A stretch of 64,000 nucleotides of DNA from JACDAN01 sp963834825 (GTDB taxonomy: Bacteria; Actinomycetota; Thermoleophilia; Gaiellales; Gaiellaceae). The stretch covers positions 1 through 64,000 of the forward strand of contig CAWICZ010000012.1 in assembly GCA_963834825.1 (NCBI GenBank), given 5' to 3'. Under the pieces are notes generated by a model that was given only the letters and a program-made list of their open reading frames with translations, had not been told where the DNA came from and did no database searches. Positions 9,804 to 18,497 of this stretch are shown piece by piece. Position numbers and translations under genes: made by a program. The stretch's first letter is position 1. Every line of letters begins with the position of its first letter.

Positions 9804-10391
9804 ATGGCTGATGACCGGCGAAACGCCGCCGTTCTGGGCGCCTACGTGGACGTCTTGGCGCCTCCGGAAGAGGTTGCTGCCGTTGAGGCGACGCTCGCCA
9901 GAATCGGTTTCCGCGGCAAGGCAGTCGCGGCAATCCCGCTTTCCGGCGGCCCACCCGTACCACTGGATTGGGTGCTCACCCTGACTCTCGCCGTGCCGAT
10001 AAGCGCGTTCTTCACCGCGTTCGGAGCGGAGGCGGGTAAGGACGCGTATGCAGCGTTCAAGAAGTGGCTGTCCGAAGTCCGTGCCGCTCGCCGTCCGACC
10101 GGCGAAAGAGGCCGACTCACCTTGCAATACGAAGAGACCAGTCTTGTGCTACCAGCCGACCTTCCTGACGTGGCTGTCGATGCCTTGAGGGAGATCGACT
10201 GGAACGTGGAGACGAGTACTTATCTCGTCTGGGACGAGGTGCGTGGCTTCCTCGCATTTGATGACGGCCAGGACGAGTGGCGCGAAATGCCAAAGCGCCC
10301 AGGTCAATCCTTGGCAAACGGGGAAACCGATCCGGCGTCGGCGTCAAGCGGGCTGACGCATGGCACTGACCCACGCCGCTGCACCTGCTGA
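9804..10391 (+). CDS. Hypothetical protein with one transmembrane segment
   Basis: An unrecognised protein of about 195 residues from ATG 9804; another ATG lies at 9795. The N-terminal 45 residues look like a small alpha/beta unit (AYVDVLAPPEEVAAVEATLARIGF). A hydrophobic segment follows (LDWVLTLTLAVPISAFFTAFGAEAG), then a basic amphipathic stretch (AYAAFKKWLSEVRAARR) and a mostly beta C-terminus. Base composition here and in the next two genes is clearly less GC-rich than the flanks, pointing to acquired DNA. The adjacent DUF4365 gene suggests an accessory role, but no function can be stated. Confidence 0.5.
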   Translation: MADDRRNAAVLGAYVDVLAPPEEVAAVEATLARIGFRGKAVAAIPLSGGPPVPLDWVLTLTLAVPISAFFTAFGAEAGKDAYAAFKKWLSEVRAARRPTGERGRLTLQYEETSLVLPADLPDVAVDALREIDWNVETSTYLVWDEVRGFLAFDDGQDEWREMPKRPGQSLANGETDPASASSGLTHGTDPRRCTC

Positions 10392-10543
10392 GGCTGCGCC
10401 CGACCGTAACCGAAACGGTCATCCGGCCTGACGGCGCGGCCCGTCGTAGGCTGAGCGGGGCCGGGACCGGCAAGCGCTTGGCGTTCGGCAAGCCGCTCCC
10501 TGCCCGTCACTCGCTGCGGTTCGGTCATCGGCATGCTTCCGAA

Positions 10544-11254
10544 ATGCCGCAGCGCCCTCGCTCTCATGAGATTGAGACAGAAAGCAGGACTGCCTTCGAG
10601 GAGCGGTTGCCGAGCGCGTGGGTCTACCGCCCGATAAGTCCGGATTACGGACTTGACGGTGAAGTGGAGATATTCAAGAACGGTCGTGCAACGGGACGCC
10701 GCTTTGCCGTTCAACTCAAGGGAACGGACGATCAAGGAACGAGAGCCTTGTCTATCCGTTTGGACGCTCCGACTTGCGTCTACTACCGCTCGCTCGACGT
10801 GCCGGTACTTCTGGTTCGCTACGTGGCGCCGCGCGGAAAGCCTTACGTCCAGTGGTTCCATGCGCTCGATAGCGAACGGTATTCAGAAGACCAGAAGACT
10901 GTGACGCTCCGGCTAGCCGAAAGCGATGAATGGGATGACGAGACGCCGGAGCGGCTACTCCGGGGTCTTGAGGGTTTTCATTGGGTTCATCAGCCGTCAC
11001 TTGACCTGCTTGTGCCGTTCAGGGTCGTAAGCGACATGTCGGAGTTCCTGGGTCGCCCAATAGCTGAATGGAGCCGTCTTATCAGGCAAGCGATGTCTCG
11101 TTCCCCAGGTCTGCTCACCGATCCATTGGGCGATGGCTCCCTGCGGACGCCAACCATCGAGCTGGCAGACGGTTCGATGCGGATCAATCTTCTGGACGTC
11201 GCCAGCGTGACAATTCCAACGGGATCGCTTTACCGCGAACGAATCGAGCGGTGA
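10544..11254 (+). CDS. DUF4365 domain protein (PD-(D/E)XK nuclease-like); 5' part of a probable frameshifted gene
   Basis: The start is set at ATG 10544 (MPQRPRSHEIETESR); a TTG at 10478 is possible. Residues 1-150 match the DUF4365 layout: FEERLPSAWVYRPISPDYGLDGEVEIF then FAVQLKGTDD. The D...E...Q-x-K arrangement is that of a PD-(D/E)XK-type nuclease core. The family often occurs in accessory and defence contexts (established knowledge), but function here is not shown. After about 11225 the sequence reads better in the next frame (TANESSGETLADDA), directly into the TPR protein downstream. The two open frames are therefore probably one gene of about 650 codons with one extra base. Confidence 0.7.
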   Translation: MPQRPRSHEIETESRTAFEERLPSAWVYRPISPDYGLDGEVEIFKNGRATGRRFAVQLKGTDDQGTRALSIRLDAPTCVYYRSLDVPVLLVRYVAPRGKPYVQWFHALDSERYSEDQKTVTLRLAESDEWDDETPERLLRGLEGFHWVHQPSLDLLVPFRVVSDMSEFLGRPIAEWSRLIRQAMSRSPGLLTDPLGDGSLRTPTIELADGSMRINLLDVASVTIPTGSLYRERIER

Positions 11255-11273
11255 GACGCTGGCGGATGACGCG

Positions 11274-12500
11274 ATGATCGGTATCGCGGTGGCGCTGGAG
11301 AAGGTCGGCCACGTCGGACTCGCTGCGCGTATGACGGTCGAATACAGCAATGAGTCGGCGTTAATCAAGGAGCCAGCGGTGGCGGTGCGGCTCGCAGACG
11401 CTCTCGCACGTGATCATCGCGTCGTTGATGCGTTGGAACTTGCCGACACGTTGAAACAACGGGGTGACGATTTCGAGATGGCCTCGTGGTTCTTTGAGAT
11501 CGCGGCTTTGCGGGTGGCTGATGCGCTCTCAGGGCGTGAGAGAACCCGATACCGGCAGTTCTTGGAAGGACGCCTTGCCGCTTCAGAAGAAATTGCCGAC
11601 AACCATCAGATTGCCATTGCGCATTACAACCTCGCTAACCACTTGAGAGGCTCCGTCCGTCCGTCTGGGTCATTTCACCATTACCGACTGGCGGCCAAGC
11701 TGTATCCGGCTTACCGCGACTTCGAGTACTGGTGTCGTGAGGTTGCAGGCGTCCTATACGAGGCACATCGCTTCCAGGCAGCCGTTTTCTTCTACCAACG
11801 GGCCAAGGAGATCGGCCCTGACTGGCCGGTTAACGGACTCCTAGGCGATGCGCTTCTGTTCGCGGGGCGCTACGCCGATGCCCACGACAGTTATAAGGAG
11901 GCGTTGTCCCACTCAGAGCCAGGGATGCCCGAATGGGCACTGAAGGCCTGGGCGCTCCAGTTTCTTCGGGACCAGAGGGGCATCGATGTGCAGATGCGCC
12001 TAGCTCACGAGGCAGAACGTCTCGCAGCCGTCGATACGGTCGAGTCGGAGGACGAACGCGCCGCTAGGCTCAACGCCGCATTGAGCCAAGATCTGCTTTG
12101 CGGTCTCGCATGGTTCAATCTTGGCGTCCAAGCAAACCGCCACGGCGATAGTGAAGATGCGTTCTTGTGCTTCTTGATGGCTGCCCTATGTGAGCGTCAA
12201 GACACCGAGGCGTGGGCGAACGCACTTGCGCTCGCCTTTCGCTCGGACGTCCCACCGGAGTTCGTCCCACTCATCGCTGAAACCGCGTACCAGGCGAACG
12301 GCGACGCGATGCTTGAACAAATGGCGCTCGCTGCGCAAGACCAGCCCCCCGAATTTCAGCGAGCTGAGTTTCTGAACGCGATGGAGACGATGCTGCGAGC
12401 AAGTCCCACGCGCACGGCAACCGTGAGTCCCGACCAGTCCGACGAACTCCACGACACAGCGTCGCATGAGCGTCTTTCCTTTGAACCTCCTGAGGCGTGA
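11274..12500 (+). CDS. TPR-repeat protein, 3' part of probable DUF4365-TPR gene
   Basis: A 408-residue, mainly helical protein with tetratricopeptide-like repeats, for example IAHYNLANHLRGSVRPSG, AVFFYQRAKEIGPDWP and GRYADAHDSYKEALSHSEPG. TPR arrays bind protein partners. The ATG at 11274 has only a weak upstream ribosome site. The same frame is open back to 11211 with natural-looking protein sequence, so this is more likely the C-terminal half of the DUF4365 gene than a separate gene. If so, the product is a nuclease-like head with a TPR sensor or scaffold tail. Lower GC than the surroundings supports horizontal transfer. Confidence 0.65.
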   Translation: MIGIAVALEKVGHVGLAARMTVEYSNESALIKEPAVAVRLADALARDHRVVDALELADTLKQRGDDFEMASWFFEIAALRVADALSGRERTRYRQFLEGRLAASEEIADNHQIAIAHYNLANHLRGSVRPSGSFHHYRLAAKLYPAYRDFEYWCREVAGVLYEAHRFQAAVFFYQRAKEIGPDWPVNGLLGDALLFAGRYADAHDSYKEALSHSEPGMPEWALKAWALQFLRDQRGIDVQMRLAHEAERLAAVDTVESEDERAARLNAALSQDLLCGLAWFNLGVQANRHGDSEDAFLCFLMAALCERQDTEAWANALALAFRSDVPPEFVPLIAETAYQANGDAMLEQMALAAQDQPPEFQRAEFLNAMETMLRASPTRTATVSPDQSDELHDTASHERLSFEPPEA

Positions 12501-12622
12501 ACGGCCCTGCCCGCGCCGCTCGTCAAAAGCCCGCCCAGTAGCCGGCCCCGCCCCAAGGCGGCTCCAAGACCACGGCACTCTGGGGGCGCGCGGCCAAATC
12601 ACCTTGCGGCTCGATGTACCTT

Positions 12623-12641
12623 GTGCTTCTATGCATAGCAC
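12623..12641. promoter_or_regulatory. Palindromic operator candidate upstream of padR
   Basis: GTGCT (12623-12627) and AGCAC (12637-12641) form an inverted repeat around an inner 10-bp perfect palindrome CTATGCATAG (12629-12638), 7 nt before the padR start. PadR repressors commonly bind such AT-rich dyads in their own promoter, so autoregulation is a reasonable inference. Confidence 0.5.
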
Positions 12642-12647
12642 TCATCC

Positions 12648-13016
12648 ATGACGTCTATGCACATCGACAAAGACCTAGTCGCGGCCGCGGCGACTCCGCT
12701 CGTGCTCGCCATCCTGGCGGAGGGTGAGAGCTACGGCTACGCCATCCTCAAGCGGGTCCGTGCGCTGTCGGGGGGCGACCTCGAGTGGACCGACGGGATG
12801 CTCTACCCGCTGCTCCATCGCCTCGATCGGCTCGGGCACGTGAAGACGGAGTGGCGAACGTCACCTGAAGGGCGTCGCCGCAAGTACTACGCGGTCACCG
12901 ACGACGGACGGGCAGCACTTGCGGATCATCGACGGCAGTGGGAGACCATCACCCGTGCGCTGAATGACGTCTGGCCGGGCTCGGGTGTGCTGCTGACGGC
13001 TCTCGAGGAGGCGTGA
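12648..13016 (+). CDS. PadR family transcriptional regulator
   Basis: A 122-residue DNA-binding protein. Residues 10-90 form the PadR winged helix: TPLVLAILAEGESYGYAILKR, LEWTDGMLYPLLHRLDRLG (recognition region) and the wing SPEGRRRKYYAVTDDGR. Its length matches the short PadR-s2 type. A second ATG at 12657 is also possible. The stop overlaps the GTG codon at 13013 of the following permease-prefix membrane gene, whose better start is ATG 13019 behind a GGAGG. PadR plus such a membrane protein is a recurrent two-gene unit in which the regulator represses the pair. A palindrome at 12623-12641 is the likely operator. Confidence 0.9.
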   Translation: MTSMHIDKDLVAAAATPLVLAILAEGESYGYAILKRVRALSGGDLEWTDGMLYPLLHRLDRLGHVKTEWRTSPEGRRRKYYAVTDDGRAALADHRRQWETITRALNDVWPGSGVLLTALEEA

Positions 13017-13018
13017 GT

Positions 13019-14359
13019 ATGGAGAGCGTGGAGTCACAGATCGCCGAGTGGCGGGCCTACGTCGCGAACGCCCCGGGCGTCAACGGCCACGACGTCGATG
13101 AGCTGGAGGATCATCTTCGCCATCAGATCGCCGAGCTGAACGCGGCCGGCCTCACGGACGACGAGGCGTTCCTGGTCGCCGTGAAACGAATGGGGGACGT
13201 CGACGGCCTGTCCCGGGAGTTCGCACGCGAGCACAGCGGCCGGCTGTGGAAACAACTCATCCTGAGCGGCGAGGACGAGCCGGCCCGCTCGGCCGGCGGC
13301 TGGGTCGAGCCACTTGTCTTCGCGGTGGCCGCGGCCGTCGCGATTCAGATTGCCCGTCTCCTTGCCGACTTCCCCAACGAGGAACCGAGCTGGTTCTTCC
13401 GGAACCTCAGTCTGTTCGTGTTGCCGTTCCTCGCCGGGTACTTCGCCCACCGACGGCAGCTGGACGCTCGGGGATGGGCGCTGACGGCGGCGCCTTTTGT
13501 GCTCGCTGCGCTCGCGGTCAACCTCTACCCGTGGGGTGCGGACTCGGCCACCGAGGCCCTCGTCGGGCTCCATCTGCCCGTCGTGCTGTGGTTCGTCGTC
13601 GCCTACCCGTACATGGGCGGCACGCTCCGATCGCACGAGCGGCGGATGGACTTCGTCCGCTTCACGGGCGAATGGTTCATCTACTACGTGCTGATCGCGC
13701 TCGGCGGTGGCGTGCTCATGGGTTTGACGGCGGGGATCCTCGAACCTACGGGGATCGACGTCGAGCGGATCGCCGAGTGGGTGCTGCCGTCAGGAGCGGC
13801 AGGTGCCGTGATCGTGGCCGCGTGGCTCGTCGAGTCGAAGCAGCGGGTCGTGGAAAACATGGCGCCGGTTCTCGGGATGCTCTTTACGCCGCTGTTCGCG
13901 GTGATGCTGGCCGTCGCAGCCGTCGTCTACGCAGTCACCGGGCTCGGCGACGCCTTCGACCGCGACCTCGTCAGCGTCTTTGACGCGCTGCTGGTGGTCG
14001 TCCTCGCGCTCGTCCTGTACGGGATGTCCGCGCGGGACCCGTCGGAGTCGCCGGGCTGGATGGACGGCATCCAGCTGGTCGCCGTCGTCAGCGCCCTCGT
14101 GCTCGACGTGATGGTGCTCGGCTCGATGATCGCTCGGATCGGCGACCTCGGGTTCACCCCGAACCGAACGGCAGCGCTCGGCCTCAACCTCGTCCTCCTC
14201 GTGAACCTGGCCGGGGCCGCCTGGCTCTCCGTCCGATTCCTCACGCGACGCAGCACGCTCCTCCGGCTCGAGCGCTGGCAGACCACCTACCTTCCCGTCT
14301 TCGCCCTGTGGGCCGCCACGGTCGTGGTTGTCCTCCCACCACTGTTCGCCTTTGACTGA
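13019..14359 (+). CDS. Permease prefix domain 1 membrane protein
   Basis: Start ATG 13019, chosen because GGAGG lies 7 nt upstream; GTG 13013 is in frame too. The first 75 residues are a soluble helical domain (VDELEDHLRHQIAELNAAGLTDDEAF followed by AVKRMGDVDGLSREFA) of the permease-prefix-domain-1/DUF1700 type. About ten transmembrane helices follow, to residue 446. It is coupled to padR. Proteins of this type sit in membranes under PadR control and may respond to envelope or drug stress, but the substrate, if any, is unknown. Confidence 0.8.
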   Translation: MESVESQIAEWRAYVANAPGVNGHDVDELEDHLRHQIAELNAAGLTDDEAFLVAVKRMGDVDGLSREFAREHSGRLWKQLILSGEDEPARSAGGWVEPLVFAVAAAVAIQIARLLADFPNEEPSWFFRNLSLFVLPFLAGYFAHRRQLDARGWALTAAPFVLAALAVNLYPWGADSATEALVGLHLPVVLWFVVAYPYMGGTLRSHERRMDFVRFTGEWFIYYVLIALGGGVLMGLTAGILEPTGIDVERIAEWVLPSGAAGAVIVAAWLVESKQRVVENMAPVLGMLFTPLFAVMLAVAAVVYAVTGLGDAFDRDLVSVFDALLVVVLALVLYGMSARDPSESPGWMDGIQLVAVVSALVLDVMVLGSMIARIGDLGFTPNRTAALGLNLVLLVNLAGAAWLSVRFLTRRSTLLRLERWQTTYLPVFALWAATVVVVLPPLFAFD

Positions 14360-14371
14360 TCGCACGCGCCG

Positions 14372-15208
14372 CTAGTTGCCGGTGAGGCGTCGAAGCCCTG
14401 CCCGAACGGCGCCGGGCGCCTCGACCCAGATGAAATGACCGGCGCCCTCGACCACCTCGACCCAGGCGCCCGGAATCCGCTCAGCCCCGTCCGTCGAAGC
14501 GCCGAGCGGCATCGGGCTCAGCGAGCCGTGGACGAAGCCGACCGGGACGCGAATCCGCGGCAGCCCCGCCTCGAGCGCCGGCAGCTCCGCCAGGATCGAG
14601 GGCACCATCTCGGCCGAGCGTTCGGTCGCGATTTGCAGCTCGGGCATCGGCGGTGCCTGCTCGGGATCGGCGAAGTACGCGGGCCAGACGAGGCGCATCC
14701 CCTCGAGCGCAAGCTCCTCGTCGACCGCACCCGCCATGGAGAGTTCGTCGAGCTCGCGCGCCCGCGCGCGGACGGCCTCCGGCGTTCGGCGAAACATTTC
14801 CTCGTCGAACTCCGGCCAGCGTCCGTCGCCAACCGGGCCGAGCGGGTCGACGGCAAGCACACCGAAAAGCCGCTCCGGCATCGCCTCCGCCACATGGAGG
14901 GCGAGGTGTCCGCCCCACGAATGGCCGACGACGTAGGCCCTCTGCCAGCCGAGCGCGTCGAGGACGCGGCGGGCATCCCCGACATCCGCCGCCACCGTGT
15001 AGGGCCCTTCCGCCTCCGAGGGCTCCTGTCCTCGCTGCTGGTACCACGCGACGTCGTTCTCCTGCGCGAGCTCATCGGCGAGCTCGCGCAGGTAGTCGAA
15101 GCCGAGCCCCGGCCCCCCGTGAAGCAGCAGAACCGGCGGCCCACTGCCGGCGCGGCGACCCGCGATCAGCGGCCCGTCATCGTGCGTGGTGAATTCAGTC
15201 CAGGTCAT
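14372..15208 (-). CDS. Alpha/beta hydrolase, proline iminopeptidase-like
   Basis: A 278-residue protein from ATG 15208 (MTWTEFTTHDDGPL). It has the oxyanion motif HGGPGLGFDYL, the QQRGQEPS loop, the nucleophile elbow GHSWGGH and the catalytic His in GAGHFIWVEAPG. These place it with proline iminopeptidase-type alpha/beta hydrolases. The usual acid position, HGxxDP, reads VHGSLSPMPLG, so the Asp there is missing or shifted and catalysis may be altered. The gene stands alone, convergent with the membrane protein and divergent from the EamA gene. The substrate is unknown. Confidence 0.8.
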   Translation of the reverse strand: MTWTEFTTHDDGPLIAGRRAGSGPPVLLLHGGPGLGFDYLRELADELAQENDVAWYQQRGQEPSEAEGPYTVAADVGDARRVLDALGWQRAYVVGHSWGGHLALHVAEAMPERLFGVLAVDPLGPVGDGRWPEFDEEMFRRTPEAVRARARELDELSMAGAVDEELALEGMRLVWPAYFADPEQAPPMPELQIATERSAEMVPSILAELPALEAGLPRIRVPVGFVHGSLSPMPLGASTDGAERIPGAWVEVVEGAGHFIWVEAPGAVRAGLRRLTGN

Positions 15209-15281
15209 CGGCGCCGATCGTCTCACGCCCCCAGGCCGGCATGGCGAGCGCGAAGCGTGATCGGCTTACTAGCGTCTAGCC

Positions 15282-16109
15282 ATGACCGCCGCCGCGGCGC
15301 TCCTGGCGAGCGTGGCCTGGGGCGTCGCCGACTTCCTCGGCGGGCTCAAGAGCCGCGTCGTACCGACGATTGTCGTCCTGCTGCTCGCGCAGATCCCCGG
15401 CGTGCTTGCGATCGGGCTCGTGGTCGCCGTCGCCGGGAACCCGCCGCCCGGAACCTCAATCCTCTGGGCCGCGCTGGCCGGCGTCTTCGGAGCCGTCGGC
15501 CTCGCCGCCTTCTACCGCGGCATGGCCGTGGGGTCGATCAGCGTCGTCGCCCCCATCGCTGCGGTCGGCGCGACCGTGCCCGTCGTCTTCGGGATCGCCA
15601 CCGGCGACGACGTCTCGGGCCTCCAGGTCCTCGGCTTCGTTCTCGCCCTCTCCGGCGTCGCGTTAGCGTCCTTCGAGCGTCAGCGCGGCGAGGTTCGGCT
15701 CGCCGCCGGCGTGCCGTGGGCGATCGCGGCCGTGATCGGCTTCGGCGGCTACTACGTGCCGATGCACCAAGCGAGCGAGCAGGACTTCCTCTGGGCCGCG
15801 CTCGTCTTCAGGACGACCGTCGGCGTGCTCGCCTTCGCCGCCTGGCTCGCCGTGCGGCCGGACATCACTGCCGCCCGCGGGCACCTCGGAGCGATCGCGA
15901 TGATCGGCATCCTCGACACGGCCGGCAACACGCTCTTCGCCGCCGCCTCCAGCCTCGGCGACGTCAGCGTCGTCTCCGTCCTCGCGACGCTCTACCCCGT
16001 GACGACCGTCGCGCTCGCCGCGATTGTCCTCTCCGAGCGCATCCAGCGCCTCCAGCTCGTGGGAGTGGCTTCAGCGTTGGCCGGCGTCGTCCTCATCGCG
16101 GCCGGATAG
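15282..16109 (+). CDS. EamA family (DMT) transporter
   Basis: A 275-residue integral membrane protein with ten predicted helices in two repeats of five, each ending in the EamA pattern (for example ALSGVALASFE near residue 130 and LVGVASALAGVVLIAAG at the C-terminus). Internal signatures include VAWGVADFLGGLKSR near the N-terminus and PVTTVALAAIVLSERIQRLQ in the second half. Such proteins export metabolites or drugs across the inner membrane; the cargo cannot be told. TACTAG lies 9 nt before the ATG, again suggesting a leaderless or short-leader transcript. Confidence 0.9.
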   Translation: MTAAAALLASVAWGVADFLGGLKSRVVPTIVVLLLAQIPGVLAIGLVVAVAGNPPPGTSILWAALAGVFGAVGLAAFYRGMAVGSISVVAPIAAVGATVPVVFGIATGDDVSGLQVLGFVLALSGVALASFERQRGEVRLAAGVPWAIAAVIGFGGYYVPMHQASEQDFLWAALVFRTTVGVLAFAAWLAVRPDITAARGHLGAIAMIGILDTAGNTLFAAASSLGDVSVVSVLATLYPVTTVALAAIVLSERIQRLQLVGVASALAGVVLIAAG

Positions 16110-16221
16110 ACCGACTCCGCGACTGTGATAGCCGCCCACCGTTTCATCCAGGCCCCCGGGCGGGCGAGGTCTCGTCGTTCAGAGGGAACACTCATCGCGC
16201 CCTGGGCGTCAGAATCGGCCC

Positions 16222-17358
16222 GTGAGCGAGGCGGTCATCGTCGGCGTCGCCGAGACGCCCTACCTGCGCCGGCCGGACGACGGCGTGACGACTCACGGCC
16301 TGCTCGCAGGGGCCGCGCGGGCCGCGCTCGCCGCCGCCGGTCTCGAGCCGTCCGAGATCGACGGGCTCGGCGTCTCGTCGTTCTCGCTCGCTCCCGACCG
16401 AGCGATCGACCTGGCGGTGCGCCTCGGCGTGAGGCTCAGCTGGCTGATGGACGCCGGCACGGGCGGCGCGTCGGCGCTCGACCTGCTGCAGCACGCCCGG
16501 CGCGCCGTCGAGGCAGGTGACGCCCGCGCAGTGCTCCTCGTCGCCGGCGACCGGCTCGACCCGCCGGCCTTCGCGCGGCTCGTCGACGACTACAACCGGT
16601 GGACGCGCGAGCTGCTCGCGCCACTCCCCACCGGTGGCCCGAACGCGCTGTTCGCGCTCGTCACGCAACGCCACATGCAGGCACACGGGCTCGAGCGGGG
16701 GGACTATGGGATGGTCGCCGTGGCGCAGCGCGGCTGGGCGGCGGGCAACCCAAACGCGGCCTACCGCGAGCCCCTCACGCTCAGCGAGTACCTGGATGCG
16801 CCCGTCGTCGCCGACCCGCTGACTATCTACGACTGCGTGCCGGTCGTCGCTGGCGCCGACGCCGTCGTTGTCGCGGCAGGGGTCAGGTCGAGCGCCCCCG
16901 GCGTCCGGGTGCGGGCTCTCCGGCTGCGTCACAACCACGACAGCCAGGAGGGTGACGGGCTCTCGACGGGCCTCGGCGAGGCACGAGACGCACTGTGGGC
17001 CGAGGCGGCGCTCGGCCCGGAGGATGCAGACGTCGTCTCCATCTACGACGATTACCCGGTGATGACGCTTGTCCAGCTGGACGAGCTCGGCTTCGCCGAC
17101 GGCGATCTGCGCCGCTTCGTCGCCGACCGACTCGCGACACGCGCGCTGCCCGTCAACACGTCGGGCGGCCAGCTCTCCGCCGGGCAGGCCGGCGCCGCGG
17201 GCGGCCTGCACGGGCTCGTCGAGGTGGTCAAGCAGCTACGCGGAGAGGCCGGTGGCCGGCAGGTCGCCGACGCGCGTATCGGCGTCGTCTCCGGGTACGG
17301 GATGGTCGCCTACCGCTACGGCGCGAGCGCCGGCGCGGCCGTTCTGGAGCGCGTGTGA
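16222..17358 (+). CDS. Thiolase-like (SCP-x type) protein, acetyl-CoA acetyltransferase-like
   Basis: A 378-residue protein from GTG 16222. It has a thiolase fold signature: VGVAETPYLRRPDD at the N-terminus, DAGTGGASALDLLQHARRAV where the nucleophilic Cys normally sits, and the C-terminal loop NTSGGQLSAGQAGAAGGLHG. The usual active-site Cys before GGAS is absent, as in non-condensing SCP-x thiolase-like subunits that pair with a DUF35 partner. The DUF35 gene follows with a GTGA overlap, so the pair probably forms a complex acting on acyl-CoA substrates. It heads the plus-strand arm of a catabolic locus that also encodes a CoA ligase. Confidence 0.85.
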   Translation: MSEAVIVGVAETPYLRRPDDGVTTHGLLAGAARAALAAAGLEPSEIDGLGVSSFSLAPDRAIDLAVRLGVRLSWLMDAGTGGASALDLLQHARRAVEAGDARAVLLVAGDRLDPPAFARLVDDYNRWTRELLAPLPTGGPNALFALVTQRHMQAHGLERGDYGMVAVAQRGWAAGNPNAAYREPLTLSEYLDAPVVADPLTIYDCVPVVAGADAVVVAAGVRSSAPGVRVRALRLRHNHDSQEGDGLSTGLGEARDALWAEAALGPEDADVVSIYDDYPVMTLVQLDELGFADGDLRRFVADRLATRALPVNTSGGQLSAGQAGAAGGLHGLVEVVKQLRGEAGGRQVADARIGVVSGYGMVAYRYGASAGAAVLERV

Positions 17359-17657
17359 GCGGCGCGCCTGTCTCCGTCTGCGCGTCTTGCGGCTGGCGCG
17401 GCTTCCCTCGCCGGCTGTGGTGCCCTTCCTGTGGCACGGACGGGCTCGACGAAACGGAGGTGAGCGCCGGGCGTGTCGAGGACACGACCGTTCTCCGCCG
17501 CGTCACGGGACGAGAGCTCGGCGGCGAAGTGCCGCTCGGCACGGTGCTGCTCGACGGGGGCGGCCGCGCCGTCGTCCGGATCGTCGGCGCGGCCGCCGGC
17601 GACCGCGTCACTGTGAGCCTCGAGGACGGCGCGCTCGTCGGGCAAGGGGAGCACTGA
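17355..17657 (+). CDS. DUF35 Zn-ribbon/OB-fold protein
   Basis: A 100-residue protein from GTG 17355, overlapping the thiolase-like stop (GTGA). It has a four-cysteine zinc ribbon (CASCGW...WCPSCGTDG) followed by an OB-fold-like beta region (VEDTTVLRRVTG ... VPLGTVLLDGGGRAVVRIVG). This is the organisation of DUF35 acyl-CoA-associated partners of SCP-x thiolases and hydratases. The GTGA coupling supports a complex with the upstream protein. The substrate is not evident. Confidence 0.85.
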   Translation: MSGAPVSVCASCGWRGFPRRLWCPSCGTDGLDETEVSAGRVEDTTVLRRVTGRELGGEVPLGTVLLDGGGRAVVRIVGAAAGDRVTVSLEDGALVGQGEH

Positions 17658-17659
17658 GC

Positions 17660-18442
17660 ATGCGGATCTGGTGGCAGAGCTTCGTGGACAGGTCACAGAA
17701 CGGGCCGTACTTCGACCGGTTAGCGGCCTATCTCGCCCAGATCGCCGATCCCGGGACCGAGGTCGAGGTGGCGGGACTCTCGCCTCCCGACCGCGGCTTC
17801 GGGCGCCTGACGGAGCTCCGCTGTGCGGTGCTCGCCGTCGACAATGCGCTGGAGGCCGCGGCGCAGGGGTACGACGCGTTCACCTTCGGCCACTTCCAGG
17901 ACGCCGGTCTCTACGAGGCCCGCTCGGCGGTCGACATCCCGGTGGTCGGCCTCGGCGAGGCGTCGCTCCACTGGGCGGCGCAGCTCGGCCGCCACCTCGC
18001 GCTGGTCACTATCGACTCGGTGTTCGAGCGCTACCACCTCGAACAGGCCGAGCGCTACGGCCTCGGCGGCCGGGTTCGCCACGTCGTCGCGCTCGGGATG
18101 ACCGTCGAGGACTTCGCACCCGCCTTCGACCAGGAGGACGCGATCGCCCGGCTCGGTGAGCGCTTTGCGGACGCGGTGCGGCCCGCGGTCGACGACGGCG
18201 CCGACGTGGTCGTGCCCGCCGGAGCCCTGCCTGCCCTGCTGCTCGCCGGCGAGCGGGGGCTGACGGTCGGTCACGCGCCCGTGGTCAACTCGGTGGCGGT
18301 GGCGCTCAAGCAGACGGAGGTCGCTGTGAAGCTCCGCGAGCTGAACGGGCTCGGCCCCAGTCGGGGGCCGAGCTTCGCCGCTCCGCCCCAGGTCGCGCTC
18401 GACGACTTCCGCCGCTTCGTCTCCCGGGGCCGGGACGGCTGA
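17660..18442 (+). CDS. Asp/Glu/hydantoin racemase-family protein lacking the usual cysteines
   Basis: A 260-residue protein starting 3 nt after the DUF35 stop. Family features are MRIWWQSF at the N-terminus, the first active-site loop GHFQDAGLYEARSAVDIPVVGLGEAS, and APVVNSVAVALK near the C-terminus. In hydantoin racemases the first loop contains Cys (G-C-x-x-D-P-G-L); here the position reads His. The second Cys region reads VVPAGALPALL, without Cys. The protein therefore probably is not a conventional two-Cys racemase. It may be an isomerase or lyase variant, or non-catalytic. Tight packing with the thiolase-like and DUF35 genes places it in the same pathway. Confidence 0.75.
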   Translation: MRIWWQSFVDRSQNGPYFDRLAAYLAQIADPGTEVEVAGLSPPDRGFGRLTELRCAVLAVDNALEAAAQGYDAFTFGHFQDAGLYEARSAVDIPVVGLGEASLHWAAQLGRHLALVTIDSVFERYHLEQAERYGLGGRVRHVVALGMTVEDFAPAFDQEDAIARLGERFADAVRPAVDDGADVVVPAGALPALLLAGERGLTVGHAPVVNSVAVALKQTEVAVKLRELNGLGPSRGPSFAAPPQVALDDFRRFVSRGRDG

Positions 18443-18497
18443 TCGCGCCGGCCACGCGCCGGGCGCCCGCCTTTGACCGGGTCTATCCTCCGGCACG

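Noticed and set aside
11208..11254. Two independent genes, DUF4365 and TPR, with normal stop and start
   Set aside because: The frame of the TPR part is open back through the DUF4365 end with natural protein sequence, and its ATG has a poor ribosome site. They are listed as two frames but considered one gene.
9557..12647. Integrative element with attachment sites around the low-GC patch
   Set aside because: No integrase, transposase, tRNA or flanking direct repeat was found. Only base composition supports transfer.
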